In this document: positions 29,469-41,210 of the stretch, in pieces | Position numbering within the stretch: the stretch's first letter is position 1 | How the letters are laid out: every line of letters begins with the position of its first letter | Assembly: GCA_003116875.1 (NCBI GenBank) | Contig: BCKT01000006.1 | Coordinates: 248,001 to 312,000 of the forward strand | Length of the DNA stretch: 64,000 bases | Reading direction: 5' to 3' | Origin: Takashimella koratensis | Taxonomy: Eukaryota > Basidiomycota > Tremellomycetes > Trichosporonales > Tetragoniomycetaceae | The notes under the pieces: generated by a model | The model's database searches: none | The model's input: the letters and a program-made list of their open reading frames with translations, nothing else | Told to the model about the DNA's origin: nothing | Program-made: the position numbers and the translations under genes

Positions 29469-32400
29469 TTAATGACCCGCGATCACTGCACTGGCCGACT
29501 GCGGGGGAGCAAGTTCGCCGGTCGCTGCTGAACTGAGCACGAAACCAAGTTTGCCGAGACATTTGACCAGGTCGGCTCGAGAGACGGGTTTTGCGAGAAC
29601 GGCAGAGAATACGGTCCCTTCTTCAGTGATAGACTGGTGTTGCTCATAAGAAGTCGCCGCGATAACTAGGGAGTTGTCAGACTTGATATCTCAGGGCGCA
29701 GAATCTCGTACAAGGGAGACCAGCGTGACACTCACTTGGCGTATTTTGGTTGTGGTTGTTTGTGGATCGAATCATACGTGCCACTTGTTCACCACTAACA
29801 ACGGGCATATGGATGTCGCAGATGATCACGTCAAACTCTGCGAACATGGTCAATACGAATACAAGCGGATGAAACCGATAGTAAGCGGGAAAAAATCACT
29901 CACTAATACTGCCCATCGTAGCGGCCAAAGCGCCCGGCCCATCCTCGACGCAGATACACCGGCACCCCATCCTCGTGAGTAACGTCTCCAAGATCTATTC
30001 AAAGCATCAGCACAACTCTCAAAACCTTCAACCGTCTCATCCTCTAACTCACCTTTTGAGAGATCGGATTATCCTCAGCAATCAACACGTCCAAACCTCT
30101 ATCCGCATAACTCCTCTCCGACAACGGTCTTGCAGACACCGGGCTATCCTGTGAATGCGACGACCCAACAGAAGACGAGACGATGGTATCCGCATTCAAC
30201 GATTGTTGTCTCCTCTGGCGCCAGAGTTCCATGCTCGCGCTTCGGTCAGACAGACTCGATCCTGATCCTGCTCGAATACGCGTAGGCGCCGAGTTACGTC
30301 GGAGGACGTCTTCCTCTGCAGAGAGTTTGACGCGGTCCAGTGCGTTGAGCTCCGAGGTTCGGCGGAAGTGCTGCGGCATGATCGGTAAGGACCCCGGAGT
30401 AGACGGCGGGATACTCGCGCGCGATGGTGTCGAAGCCGCAGACGACGTGGAAGTCGTTGGCGATGGGGGTCCAATGTGCGTCAGATCAGCCGGGCGTCCG
30501 AGGGAGCGGTTCCGCATCTTCGACGAGAGACTACGAGGGCGTGCAGCACGTAAAACCGGTGCAGCTTCGAGCGTCTGACCAATAGCAGCCATAGAGTCTG
30601 TTCGGAGTTTCCGAATCACGTCGTCATTGGCTTGTTTGAGGACCGGCAAGTTCTTGAAATTGAACGTCCCGAAATCGTCTTGCTCCGGATCATCCACAAT
30701 CGCATGTTCACTCGAACTGTGGTCGTGGTCCGTAGGAGTGGCTTTGATGTCCCCGGCCTGCTTGAAGACTTGGGGCAAGTCGTCGTCGTGGAAGTGATGA
30801 GACGCCCCGCGCGTGTCAAAGTAGTCGGTCGCCTCGGGGTCGGACAAGTTCGGCACAAAGCTCGGGACAGTGGTCGTGATTGTGTTCCAATCAACGCCCG
30901 TGAAGAACGCGTGTTGCTTGACCTCGTCGGCACCTCGTGCGCCGAGACGCTGTTTCGCATCGTAGCACATCAAACGGTCCATGAGGTCGTGTGCCTCTGC
31001 CGAAATCTCCATCACGTCCTCGTGCCAGTCAATGCGTCGAGAGATGACGTTATCAAACACTTTTTCCGGCGAATCGGCGTGGAATGGTGGGATACCGTAC
31101 AGGAACTCGTAAAGAACTACACCGAGAGCCCACCAATCGACCATGCGATCATCGGTCCCGATACCCAGGATACTCTCAGGGGCGAGGTAATCTGGCGTCC
31201 CGACGAACCTGGGGGGGTCCGGCCCTGTGACCGATGGAGTATCGAGGTTTGAGCCCGACTGCTTGGCGCGGTCCGATTCGTGTCGCATGTGTTTGGGGAT
31301 GATCCCGTTAGATTCGGAGCCGCTTGACTCGTCTGCGGATCCAGTGTCGGGGATCTGCGGGAAGTACGACTGGCTAAGGTGCGATAGTTGCTGGTGAGTG
31401 GGGTAATCGGGTGACATCATCGGCGAGTCGGTGGATGAAACCGATGTTGTACGCTGAGCCGAGGGTCGGCGGGTCGTGCCTTTGCTACGAAGGGATGTGC
31501 CTCTGAGGTACGCGGGACGCGGTCCACCAACTTGACGATTGAGCAAACCAATCTTGGACAAACCAAAGTCTGTCAACTTGAGATGTCCACGAGAGTCAAT
31601 CAACAAATTGTCCGGCTTGATATCACTGGCCATCGATGTTAGCACAAGTTTCATTCTTCTCAATCCTGGAAACTCACCGATGGACGACATTGCGGGCGTG
31701 GAGGTACTCGAGACCCAAAACGACTTCTGCAGTGTAGAATTGCGCCCAATCCTCGCGAAGCCCTCCAAGCTGCTTGACGAGTGTCGCCAGGTCTCCTCCG
31801 TTCAAGTACTCCATGACCAAGTACAGGTAATCTTTGCTCTGGAATGAGAAGAACAGCTTGGCGACGTACGGCGAGCTGGCCTGGTTCATGAGAATCGTTC
31901 GCTCGGCTTTGACATTGGTGATTTGATTCTTTGCGATCATGTCCGACTTCTTCAACGCTTTGATCGCGTAATAATCGCCCGTTGCCACTTTCTTGGCCAA
32001 GTAGACGGATCCAAACGCGCCTCGACTGATCGGCTTGATGATCTTGAAATCCTTGATAGAGGTTGACAATGCACGAGGCGGCAGAGCGGCCGACGGGATG
32101 CGAGGGGAGAGCGGGCCCTCTCGGAGAGCCTTGGAAGTCGAGACGCGGCGATGGTGGCCCATCTTCTCGGTCGGCGCAAGTAACGGCGAAGGCGTCTTCA
32201 CCTCTGACCTGGGTAGGTCGGGGATCGGCTCCACCTCCAGCGGCGGCGGCATCGTCTCCGGTGGCGCGAGGTGCAAAGTCGGGGTCGAAGTCTGTGCCGG
32301 AGTCGCGGTGATCGTATTGACACCCGTGTTGTTCACAGAGAGTGTTGACCCGTTTCGCCCTTCTCGCGTGGACGGTCGTTGTGGATGACCCTGGGTAATC

Positions 32401-35400
32401 GGTAGTCGAGCCTGGGGAGCGATCTTTCGGTGACCCGGGGGCGAGTTCTCCGGCTGTGTAGCTTGAGCAGGTGTCGCTGGTTCAACGGGTGAGAGTGCTC
32501 CTGCGTCCGCGCCATCTGATCCAGACTCGGAAGGACTCGTCTCTTCCCTTTCTGCAAGCATCTGGTTGACCTTGTCTTCCCATTCGTGCCTCGTCTTCTC
32601 CGAGTACCTGATCGTACTGACCATCCGCGTAATGGCCTTCTGCTTGCGCCGGAGCTGCTCCTCGACCTGGCTGAAAAGGAGGGCCAAGGCACGATCCGAA
32701 GTCGGGGGGCGTTGCCATCGCATGATCATCGCGAGCTTGTCCTCCGATTCGGTGGAGAGGTAACTCTGCATGTTGAACGGCATATCCGCTTCGTCGTCCT
32801 GCACCGATGGAGTCTCAATCTGCTTGGCGACCTGGAGGATACTCAAGACGTCTTGCAAGTGCTCGTGTGCGACCTTTCGAATCTCGACCCCGACCGGTCC
32901 ACCAATCGGCGGTACCCCGTCCTCAGTTGCCAAAGAATCGGGTAAAGTGAAGAACAGCACGCCCTGGTACTGCGCTGGCTGGTTCACGTTGTCAATCTCG
33001 GCATTGATTTTGACAACCGTCTGGTAGAGATCGTGGATGCATTCGTTGCGAGCCGCAATCTCCGCCTCGAGTCGATGGACAGCGTCACAGGTTTCGTTGT
33101 GTTTCTCGAAGAACCAAGTGACGATTTCTCTCTCGCAGATTCGGCACAGAACGCCCTCTGTCGAGATCATCCCGTTGTGAGGGAAAAGTGCGTCGGAGAG
33201 GACAGCGTCGGAGATGGTCGCCACTTGAGCCATGACGGGCTTCATCACCCACATCGTATGTGACGGCTGGTCGTCTTCACGGATGAGCATCCCCACGCCC
33301 TCGAGTTCGATATACATCGGTCCAGGCTGTCGTGTATCGTCTTCTTCCTCTTCGAGCGCGTGTACCTCGAATCGGAATCGCAGTTGGACAGTGTTACTAT
33401 CATCCTCGAGGAGTTTCTCCGTTGCTTCGGCGAAATGAGACATGTCGGCTGGAGCGAGCAGATCAGAAATCGGATTGTCCATGACGTCCTCGGGGTCGCG
33501 CCTGCGTTCAATGACGTTAGCACGAGAAAGGATGTTCATGTCGAAATAATTCCCACTCACCCAGTGACTTCAAGTATCGCGTCATTGACATAGAGAATAT
33601 CCTCTCCTTGCAGACTGAGCTCCATGACGATATTTACACTTTTCGCGTGTTCAGCGAGGAATCGCAAGTCGTCAACCGACTGATCATTGGGGCTACGAAG
33701 GGGCACATCGAGTTTAGCCGTCTGCGGTCCGGCCGTGATCGACGACGACGCCTCATTACTGATCGCCGAGGCAGGCTCCGTCAACCCTCCTGCCGAGACT
33801 GGCGCGGAAACGCTCCTTGGCTGGATAAAGTCCTTGTCGACCTCAAACGACGGTGTATCTCGAGTTGGTTTGAGGATGAACATCAACCCATCATCGTCTT
33901 CGTCTTCTTTATCAAAGTTCCAGAACCCGCGTTCGGCCTCCCACCAATCGAGGACTCGACTGAGGTTCGCGACAGCCATGAGGATATCGACGTACCAGTC
34001 GCGTCCGGGCCAATCGTCGTGGTCGTCCCAACTCTGGCCAGTTTTCTGGAGCTTTTGGATCACATCGGTGCACGCCGAGGGACGGGAGATGAGCACATTG
34101 ACGGACATGTCCAAGACGTCGGTGGCGAGAACAATGAGTTCCTGGAGAGCAGCGAGGAACTGGCGGTCGGCCTCGACAGCGACGTCGACGCCAGTGGAAG
34201 TGGAGTGGAGCAGAGGGCGAGAAGGGGGCATCGGTGAACGGGATCGAGATGTCGACCGCGAGCTGGACGCAGACTGTACAGACTGTGTTCTGTCAAGCGA
34301 CATGCTCATGCTCGCAACAGCAGTGCTGCGTGCGCTGCGCGGGACATTGCTTGGTCGTCTTCGAACCATGGACCGCCGCGGACTAGCGGGAGGTAGCGCG
34401 GTTGTTCGCTTAGACGGACTCGACATGAGCGGTACCGACGACAACGACATTGATCCTCGTCGACTCGGCCCTCGCGACGTAGACACTGCAAACGACTTTG
34501 TCAGCGTCTGTCAAAGAAATTGTTAGGTAGTCACACATACCATTTCTTGAACGCGGCCATTCGTCTCCCGTCTCTGCCTCCGAGTCGAGCCCCGCATCAA
34601 GCAACGGCGACTCATTGGCACCATCAAAGTAATCTTGAGGCTCGTCATCCGCTGCATTCCTCCTTTCTTCCGCAAACTTGGTAATCGCACCAATCGTCTT
34701 TTTCAATGTCGCATCACATTGTTCCTTGGCGGCGTTGAGACGATGCTTGACGTGTCGACGGACTGAGGAGATGGTCAAATCGGCACCAGGTGCGACGGGT
34801 CGATTCTCTCGCTCTTCTCGTGAGTCGGGTTCTCCGTTGAGAGCGAGTATAGGAGACGGCGTCTGTTCCCATCGAGGTAAACCTGGGGTTAAACCTGGTC
34901 CTGAATATCCAAACGACGACGACCTTGACGCGATCCCGAGAGGCTGGACACTGATCGGTCCCTGGGGGCCATGCGACCCGCTCGACCCGGTCGCGTGGGA
35001 GCTCGGCGTGGGCTGAGAGCTCTGGTGCGAGGCAGTCCGCGGCATGAGGACTGACGGTTCAAGCTCGAGTCGTAGTGACGGCTGCTTTCTCCGTGCTTCG
35101 AGGCTACTACCTGGCCGACCCTGGGACGTTCGCTCCTCCGAGATCGTCGATGTGCTCCGTGCCATCGTCATCGACGGAGGCGCAGCGAGTTCCACTGACT
35201 TGCGTCGATTGAGGCTGCTTATATCTGCCGAGGTGGACGGGACGATCCCAGCTGGGACTCGCGGCTCCTCGTGGCTTAGCGGATCTGTGGGACTTCGAAG
35301 CTCGACATTGGACAGAGCCTGGCGTAGGGAGCGAACCGAAGTCGCTGATTCGCGCCGCAGCGGTTCAGGGTGGAACCCAGGCAGAACCAAACCGGCTTTA

Positions 35401-37514
35401 TCGCTTCCTCGTCGACTCTGAGGTGCCGACGGGATCCGAGGCTGAGGGTACAGCCCGCCTTGGTTCGGTCGAGAATTCGGATGTTGCGAGACGGGTGTGA
35501 AATTACTCTTGACAGAGTTCCACCATCCTTCCATCTTATTAACGAGGTTCTTCTTCTTCTTGACGGCCTCTTGGGTCATGGGGTCGTACGAGCCTGTAGA
35601 GGAGGTCGAGACGATGCGCATGGATCCACCGGAGAGTTGGCGCGTGCGCTCGGCACGATCAGCGGTCCGACTTGATCGCTTGAGTGTGGGTGACATCCTA
35701 GGATCAATGGCGGACATAGTTGAGCGAATTGACAGGCTCCGACGACGGAACGATCCACTGCCGTAATTGGGTGCCGGTTGAGGACCGTTGTTCCCGCTGT
35801 CGTCTCTCGAAGTGACGGGGGTGAGCTCGATTGCGCTCGAAGTGTCTACACCCAGCGCGAGTTCAGGTGGAGACGGCCGCCGCTCGTGCCTCTCCCGCGT
35901 GGGAGAAGGGTGCGAACTCGACGGTGCCGACTTGTACATCCCGCTCATGTCAATTGACGCCACTCGAGCCTGAGTATCTGCTCGAATCTTCTCCTCCTTG
36001 TACTTCTTGTAACAGTCGTACCAGTCGACCCATTCGATTTCGCCGGCGACACCAGCTGAAGATGCCTCTTTCTGCATAGGGACGCCTCCCATACCTCCCA
36101 TCGAGAAGCGGGAGAGGCCTGCGTTGGCGGCGATAGGTGACGGGCCCATGGTACGGTCGCCTAGTTCGCCTTGAGGGAGGGGCGGTTCCAACTCAGGAGG
36201 AGGCATGGATTGCCCCGGCGTTCCCGATGCCTGCGCTTCGTCCTTTAACCCCCACTGAGCTTGCCGCGAGGCCCGAGGCGCCGCCAACATCGCCGGTGTC
36301 CCCGTCGTGGTTGATCGCGAGAACGTTGGTGGTAACGGTCCAGCGTTGTTCGATTGCTGTATTTGTCAGCTTTCAACACACGGTTCTCACAGCTGTCACA
36401 ACTTACCCCTCCACCCGCGCTGCTGGGTCGCCAGCGCTGCACCTTTGCTTGTCGACTCTGCATGATCATGCTCGCGTGACTTGCCGCATCTCCGATTGCC
36501 GCCGAGACCCCTGCCAAATCCATCGCTAGTCCTCCTTTCCCCGTGATCGACCTCATCCGAGGACGCGATGGCATCCCTGGTTCACCTGGTGTGAGGCTAC
36601 CAGATGCAGAAGTTGATGCACTGAGATATGAGGGTCCTGAGGGCATGTCCAGCCCGAGCCCAAAGGACGAGCCCGCTGCTTGTCCAAAGGCGTCTCCTTC
36701 CGACGGTGGGGCGCCTACAGGGGGAGACGACATGAGGGGCTTCAAGGTCGCCTCGTGCATCGAGATCCGGAAACGCTGATGCCGCTGCGCCGCTGTCATC
36801 GGTTCTGACGCTGGACTCGGGTCTAATGGCAACGACGGGCGGGGTCGAGGAGGCAAGGGGGCTTTGAACGCGGATGGAGGCGGAGGAGGGACGACGAACT
36901 CGCGTAGTCGGGGTTCGCTGGGGTTAAGAATAGGAGAAGAGGTCACAGACGACTCATTGGGTGTGATATTCCGAGTAGCCGCGGGTGTGTCGGGGACCGA
37001 GCTTGCTAATCGCCCGTTTCCAAGATCCAGCGAGGCAGTCGCGGTGGATTTGAGTCCTCCGACGGGCATGGAAGAGAACCCGCCAATCTCGCGAGACGGG
37101 GGGATGGGAGATTTCGGGTTAATAGGACCGTATGGCGGGCTACCACCGATAGGCGAAGGGTTGGGCGTCGTGACCGCCGTTGCAGCCGCGGCAATCATCG
37201 GGTCCGCGTTTGTCGTATTCTTGATCAACTCCGCTGCCAACCTAACGCTCGTGGGAACGCGATTGAGGCGAATCGCACCGCCGGCTGAAGACCCCGTTGT
37301 CACGGAAGACATGTCGCTGCTCATACTGTTCGACGGGCTGAACGTATGAGGTATCTCGGTCGGCCAAGGGGAAGGGAGCGGGTTGAGGGGCGAGATCATG
37401 GACGCTGAAGATGAGAGAGTCGCGGGGGCTGTACGACCACCAACGACCGGCATTTTGCGCATGTCCAGTGAGGAAGGGTGCAAGAACTCCGAGGCGCGCC
37501 GTTGGCGAGAAGGG
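29469..37514 (-). CDS. RIM15: Rim15-type protein kinase: PAS-like, AGC kinase and receiver domains
   Basis: Greatwall-related kinase that integrates TORC1, PKA and nutrient signals for quiescence and stress entry. From the ATG at 37460-37462, eight exons (36407-37462, 34541-36356, 33561-34485, 31678-33501, 30053-31625, 29904-29994, 29736-29837, 29469-29665) keep phase and give 2527 aa. A long Ser/Pro N-terminus contains WVDWYDCYKKYKEEK (about 460). A PAS-like region (about 1230-1340) has ILYVNDAILEVTG. The kinase (about 1745-2130) has ISRGAFGSVYLAKK, HRDIKPDNLL and LTDFGLSK, then a long activation-segment insert before GTPDYLAPES, as in Rim15/Greatwall. The C-terminal receiver (about 2386-2510) has VLIAEDNP, phospho-acceptor Asp in VIICDIHMP and LAKPV. 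The exon may begin at 37514 (SPSRQRRASEF) if it is spliced to the ORF at 37763-38862; the listed end reflects this. Confidence 0.9.
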
Positions 37515-37627
37515 CTGTAATGATGGGATGAAGAGGGAAAAGGGAAATGAGTAAGAGAGAGGTAGCCGGAGGAAAAGGGAGGTGGAGGGGGGAGGGGATG
37601 TTGAAGTGGTGGGGGATTTGGTAGAAA

Positions 37628-37653
37628 GGGGGAAGGGGGAAGGGGGAAGGGGG
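37628..37653. repeat. GGGGGAA tandem, about 4 units
   Basis: Polypurine on the plus strand, polypyrimidine on the RIM15 strand, inside the proposed first intron or leader of RIM15. Confidence 0.6.
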
Positions 37654-37743
37654 ATGAGCGGGATAAGCGCAGTGGGGGAGAGAGAAGGGGGGAGCAATTT
37701 ATCGTCAGCACTTTCCCTCGGCAATCTTCACTTTCTCGATTGT

Positions 37744-38862
37744 TTATCCTTTGCCTGCTGACCTTGTTGCAATTCCCACAGGTGCGGTCCTTTCCCTCTC
37801 TCGCCTTGGGCTAGGTGGTCCAAGGATATCCTTTCCTTTCCCCTTGTCTCTACTTGCCGTCGACGACCCAGAGGGGGAAGACGACTCCCAGCTGGGTGTT
37901 GTTGATAACCAGCCTAGACCGAGGAGGTTGGCGTCTTTGTTAGGTGAGGAAGATGCAGCGGATTGTGGTCGAGGTACAGCGTCGCCTCGCATCGGTTCGA
38001 GCTCGGGGCTGCCGAATGCTAGCGGGCTGACACCGCCTGTGGTTTCGGAGACAGCGCCGAGCAAGCTGGCGCTGCTCCCACTGCCGCTGCGTGAGTGACG
38101 GCTGGACGAGCTGGTGTCCCGAGAGAGAGACTCGAGACGTTCCCGCGAGAGCGCCTCGACACGCCGCCCAGACTGAGTCGGCGATTCCTTCTTCGGCGCA
38201 GTGGGTGACCTTGGAGGTGATTGGCGACTGGTAGTGGTCGAAGTGGTGGCTGTCGTTGCGGTCGTTGTAACAGGGGCAGGTGTGGCGAGCAAGGACCCGC
38301 CACTGCTAGAACGCTTGACTCTGCTCATCAACAACGTGCCTGGTGTCACGACCTCGGGGCGATTGCGAGACTGGCCGGACGATGGGCTGTTGGGCCGCGA
38401 CGGACCCTGCCTGCTGGATCCGCTGTCTGATCTGCTCGCCGGACTACTCGTTCTCGGCCGAAGCTGCTCGGTCCCCATCCTCGGCGTCCCGCTTGAATGT
38501 GAGGGAGGCCCATCATTCTCATCGTCCGAGTTGGCGGGGGAGGAATGCGAGGACGAGGAGGATGTGTCTGAATGGGATGGGACAGTGATTGCTTGAGCCA
38601 AGGGGGACGGGAAGGAAGGAGTTGCCGCGAAAGCGCCGCCTTTTCGGTGTTGTGGTTGAAATCCCTGGGGCTGGGGAGCGAGGAGCGCCTGAGGTGGGAC
38701 CTGAAGCGACGAGGGGGCGGGTATACTAGAGGAAGGGACAGCAGAGGTGGACGGTGATGTCCGGGATGGCTCGCCAGCGAGCGGAGGTGGCGAGGGTTGA
38801 GGCGAAGTGACAGGGGATGCGTCCTTGTCCTCGTCGAGGTAGAATACCCCGCCGTCGGACAT
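37744..38862 (-). CDS. Ser/Pro-rich ORF: probable first exon of RIM15, otherwise a separate hypothetical protein
   Basis: Begins at ATG 38860-38862 with MSDGGVFYLDEDKDASP and reads 372 codons of low-complexity Ser/Thr/Pro with several RxxS sites and the segment ANLLGLGWLSTTPSWE. It is probably an exon: a donor at 37762 (AAG, then GTCAGC) and an acceptor before 37514 (CATTACAG) join it in exact phase to the open RIM15 frame, giving GIATSPSRQRRASEFLHPSS upstream of MRKMPVV. The intron would be 248 nt and pyrimidine-rich, and the exon would be 37763-38862. RIM15 would then be about 2911 aa. If it is not spliced, only 281 bases would have to hold this gene's terminator and the RIM15 promoter and leader. 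It resembles no domain I know. Confidence 0.55.
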   Translation of the reverse strand: MSDGGVFYLDEDKDASPVTSPQPSPPPLAGEPSRTSPSTSAVPSSSIPAPSSLQVPPQALLAPQPQGFQPQHRKGGAFAATPSFPSPLAQAITVPSHSDTSSSSSHSSPANSDDENDGPPSHSSGTPRMGTEQLRPRTSSPASRSDSGSSRQGPSRPNSPSSGQSRNRPEVVTPGTLLMSRVKRSSSGGSLLATPAPVTTTATTATTSTTTSRQSPPRSPTAPKKESPTQSGRRVEALSRERLESLSRDTSSSSRHSRSGSGSSASLLGAVSETTGGVSPLAFGSPELEPMRGDAVPRPQSAASSSPNKDANLLGLGWLSTTPSWESSSPSGSSTASRDKGKGKDILGPPSPRRERERTAPVGIATRSAGKG

Positions 38863-39883
38863 GATGAAAGACGTTGATGTGTCCTCGATGTGTCTGATTG
38901 AACCGCGTCAGCGAAATGGAATTGGTGTTAGGTTGAGTCCGGCGGGTAGGGTGGAGACTGACTTGGGATGAGTCACCGAGATTAGGCAAAAGTGAAGGCG
39001 ACAACGACGCTTAGTGGGTGGAGCCGAACAAGGATGCGAGGTAGGAAGGAGGCAAGGCAGTGTAGGCTGAATGGATGCCGAGGGGGAGAGAGGACGAGGA
39101 CGGAGAGAGGGGAGAGGAAGGGGAAGAGCGTGATTGAGCAATCAATCAATAGTTGATTATTGATGATTCGCGGGTTGGGAAAAGTTGGGGTCAAATGTCT
39201 GTATCTAGCGGCGGGAGAGACGAGGGGAGAGAGACAGAAAGATCAGCGCGTGTTCGGGCAAGAGACAGTAGGTAGAGTCTGTGCGGAGAGGGATATGAGG
39301 AGGGTGGGCGCAGAGGAGGAGGGTAAGGGGGGCAAGGTGATGGACAACTTCTTGGTTGAGGAGAGAACGCGCTCACCAGATCGTTCAAGGGCTGTCTGTC
39401 TCCGGTCGAGCCGCGCCCTCAACACATGATGACAGATCACCTCTCGCGTCGTGGAATGAAGGGGGGGAGGAATGGACCGAGGGTGATAGAAGCAAGCGAG
39501 GAGAGGAGGTGTTGATGGAGTCGACGCGATCCGTTTGAGCAATAGCTGTGCGTGATGGATGGGTGTCGTTGAGTAGGATGTGGGTTGAGGACGAAAACGA
39601 CAATGGCCGACGAGGCCGCAGAACGCACAGCTGTGACCTGGGCGCCAAAGAGTCGCAGAAGCCCGCAGCGAGAGTGACCGAGGTTGAGTAGGTCTAGTCC
39701 AGGATAGGATACGCTTTTAATGGACCTCCACCAAAAACCAAGGGATGAAATTCACACGGTCGATCGGGATCGGGGTCGGGCCCTGATCGGTGCAGCGTCG
39801 AGAGCGGGAGAGGATGGACCGAGTACGGAGGGGAACGCGACGACCAAGGGGTCAACGATAGCGAGCGGGTAAGAGAGGTAGGT

Positions 39884-39922
<39 letters not shown>

Positions 39923-41210
39923 GGGATGGACGGTGGGTTGGGGGGTCAAGAAGTGAGGTTGAGCAGCGTACGAACCGGTCGTCGACGCTAGAGATTGCGA
40001 ATTAGGAGATGAATTAGGAAAGGAGGAATGGGGGATTAGGAAGTGGGAGGCATCTGATTAGGGAGAGACTACGGGGTTTAGCTTGGTTGGGTTTATGTAA
40101 AGGCTAAGGGCTTCCCTGATGGACTATCAGGTGTCTCGTGGCACGTCACGCTGCAACCTGCAATTTGCCACCCTGCGGCCTGGGTTGAACTAAACTAAAC
40201 CACCGATCCCTTGCCCTGGGTCACCCCTGCCCGGCGTCGTACGTACAGTATGAACCCGTACCTGGCCACCTCGGGTCTCCGAGCCGGATGCTTGCTACCT
40301 CGCTCCTTCGTCCGACTACACGTCGGTCCCGATAAGCAATGCGCAAGGATACACGAGTAGGAAAAGAGGACAGTTATGGTGCTGTAGCAAAAATGTATCT
40401 GAGATCCAAGTGTTACATCCATGCATAAGGTCATTGTCATCGTTGCTTCCTCGCAGTTGTTCTAGCTGACAAGATGCGAGGTAATACAAGTTTGAACAAT
40501 GGTCAATGAGGCAGGGCAGCACGGCCCAGTTAACCAAGTGAGTGCAAGTGACAGTCTGATTGAATGTATCTGACTGAATATGAATGAGCCACCAGGACCG
40601 GTCAACAGAGTCCACCAGCGGGTGCATTTGGTAATTACAGTAGGTGTTCATCTGACAAGGGCTGTACGTACATGCTTCCTCCAGTGTGTGAGTGCACAGT
40701 CGTCGTCGTGTATGCTTGCACCGCTTGCGAGGGGCTTGTCGTTAGCTCTGACCCGCGACGGCGCTGTTGCTCAGTACAAAGCAAATAAAAACCAGCAGTC
40801 TGTGGGCTTCCCCACGGACGCGATTCTCCGACCTCTGCCCACCATCCATCCACGTTGTTGTCGCTGGATGCCATTCTTATCCAATCTCGTCTGACCACAT
40901 GACGTCTTGAAAACGGCTCTGTGTCCTTATTCCTTCCCCTCATTTAAACCGGGAAACCTAACCTCTGACGTTGCCAAATTTGCTTCCGCGTCTCCGTTGA
41001 TTGCTTGATGTTTTTGTTTTCGCCGGTTGACACGAGGAGCCAGGGGTCAGGTTGTTGACTCTTCTCTATCCTTTGTCCCCATTTGCCGCTCACTCTTTCT
41101 TGACTCATCACCTCACCTCACTCCATCCTCCTTCTTCTCATCCTCCTACCGCCTCATCTCTCCAGCCCCCATTCCTCGTTCTCGCGCACTGGTCGACTCG
41201 CTACATCGCG
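38863..41210. other. Long gene-free divergent region
   Basis: 2.35 kb between the Ser/Pro ORF (leftward) and the SAP-like gene (rightward). It contains a G homopolymer (39884-39921) and GGA-rich tracts on the plus strand. ORFs in it are short, lack supported starts and have no recognisable family. It probably acts as a large promoter for the kinase gene and the SAP-like gene. Confidence 0.4.
39884..39921. repeat. G homopolymer, 38 bases
   Basis: Uninterrupted run of G, bounded by GGT and TGGGA. The exact length in the genome is doubtful because such runs are hard to sequence. It may form G-quadruplexes. Confidence 0.9.
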
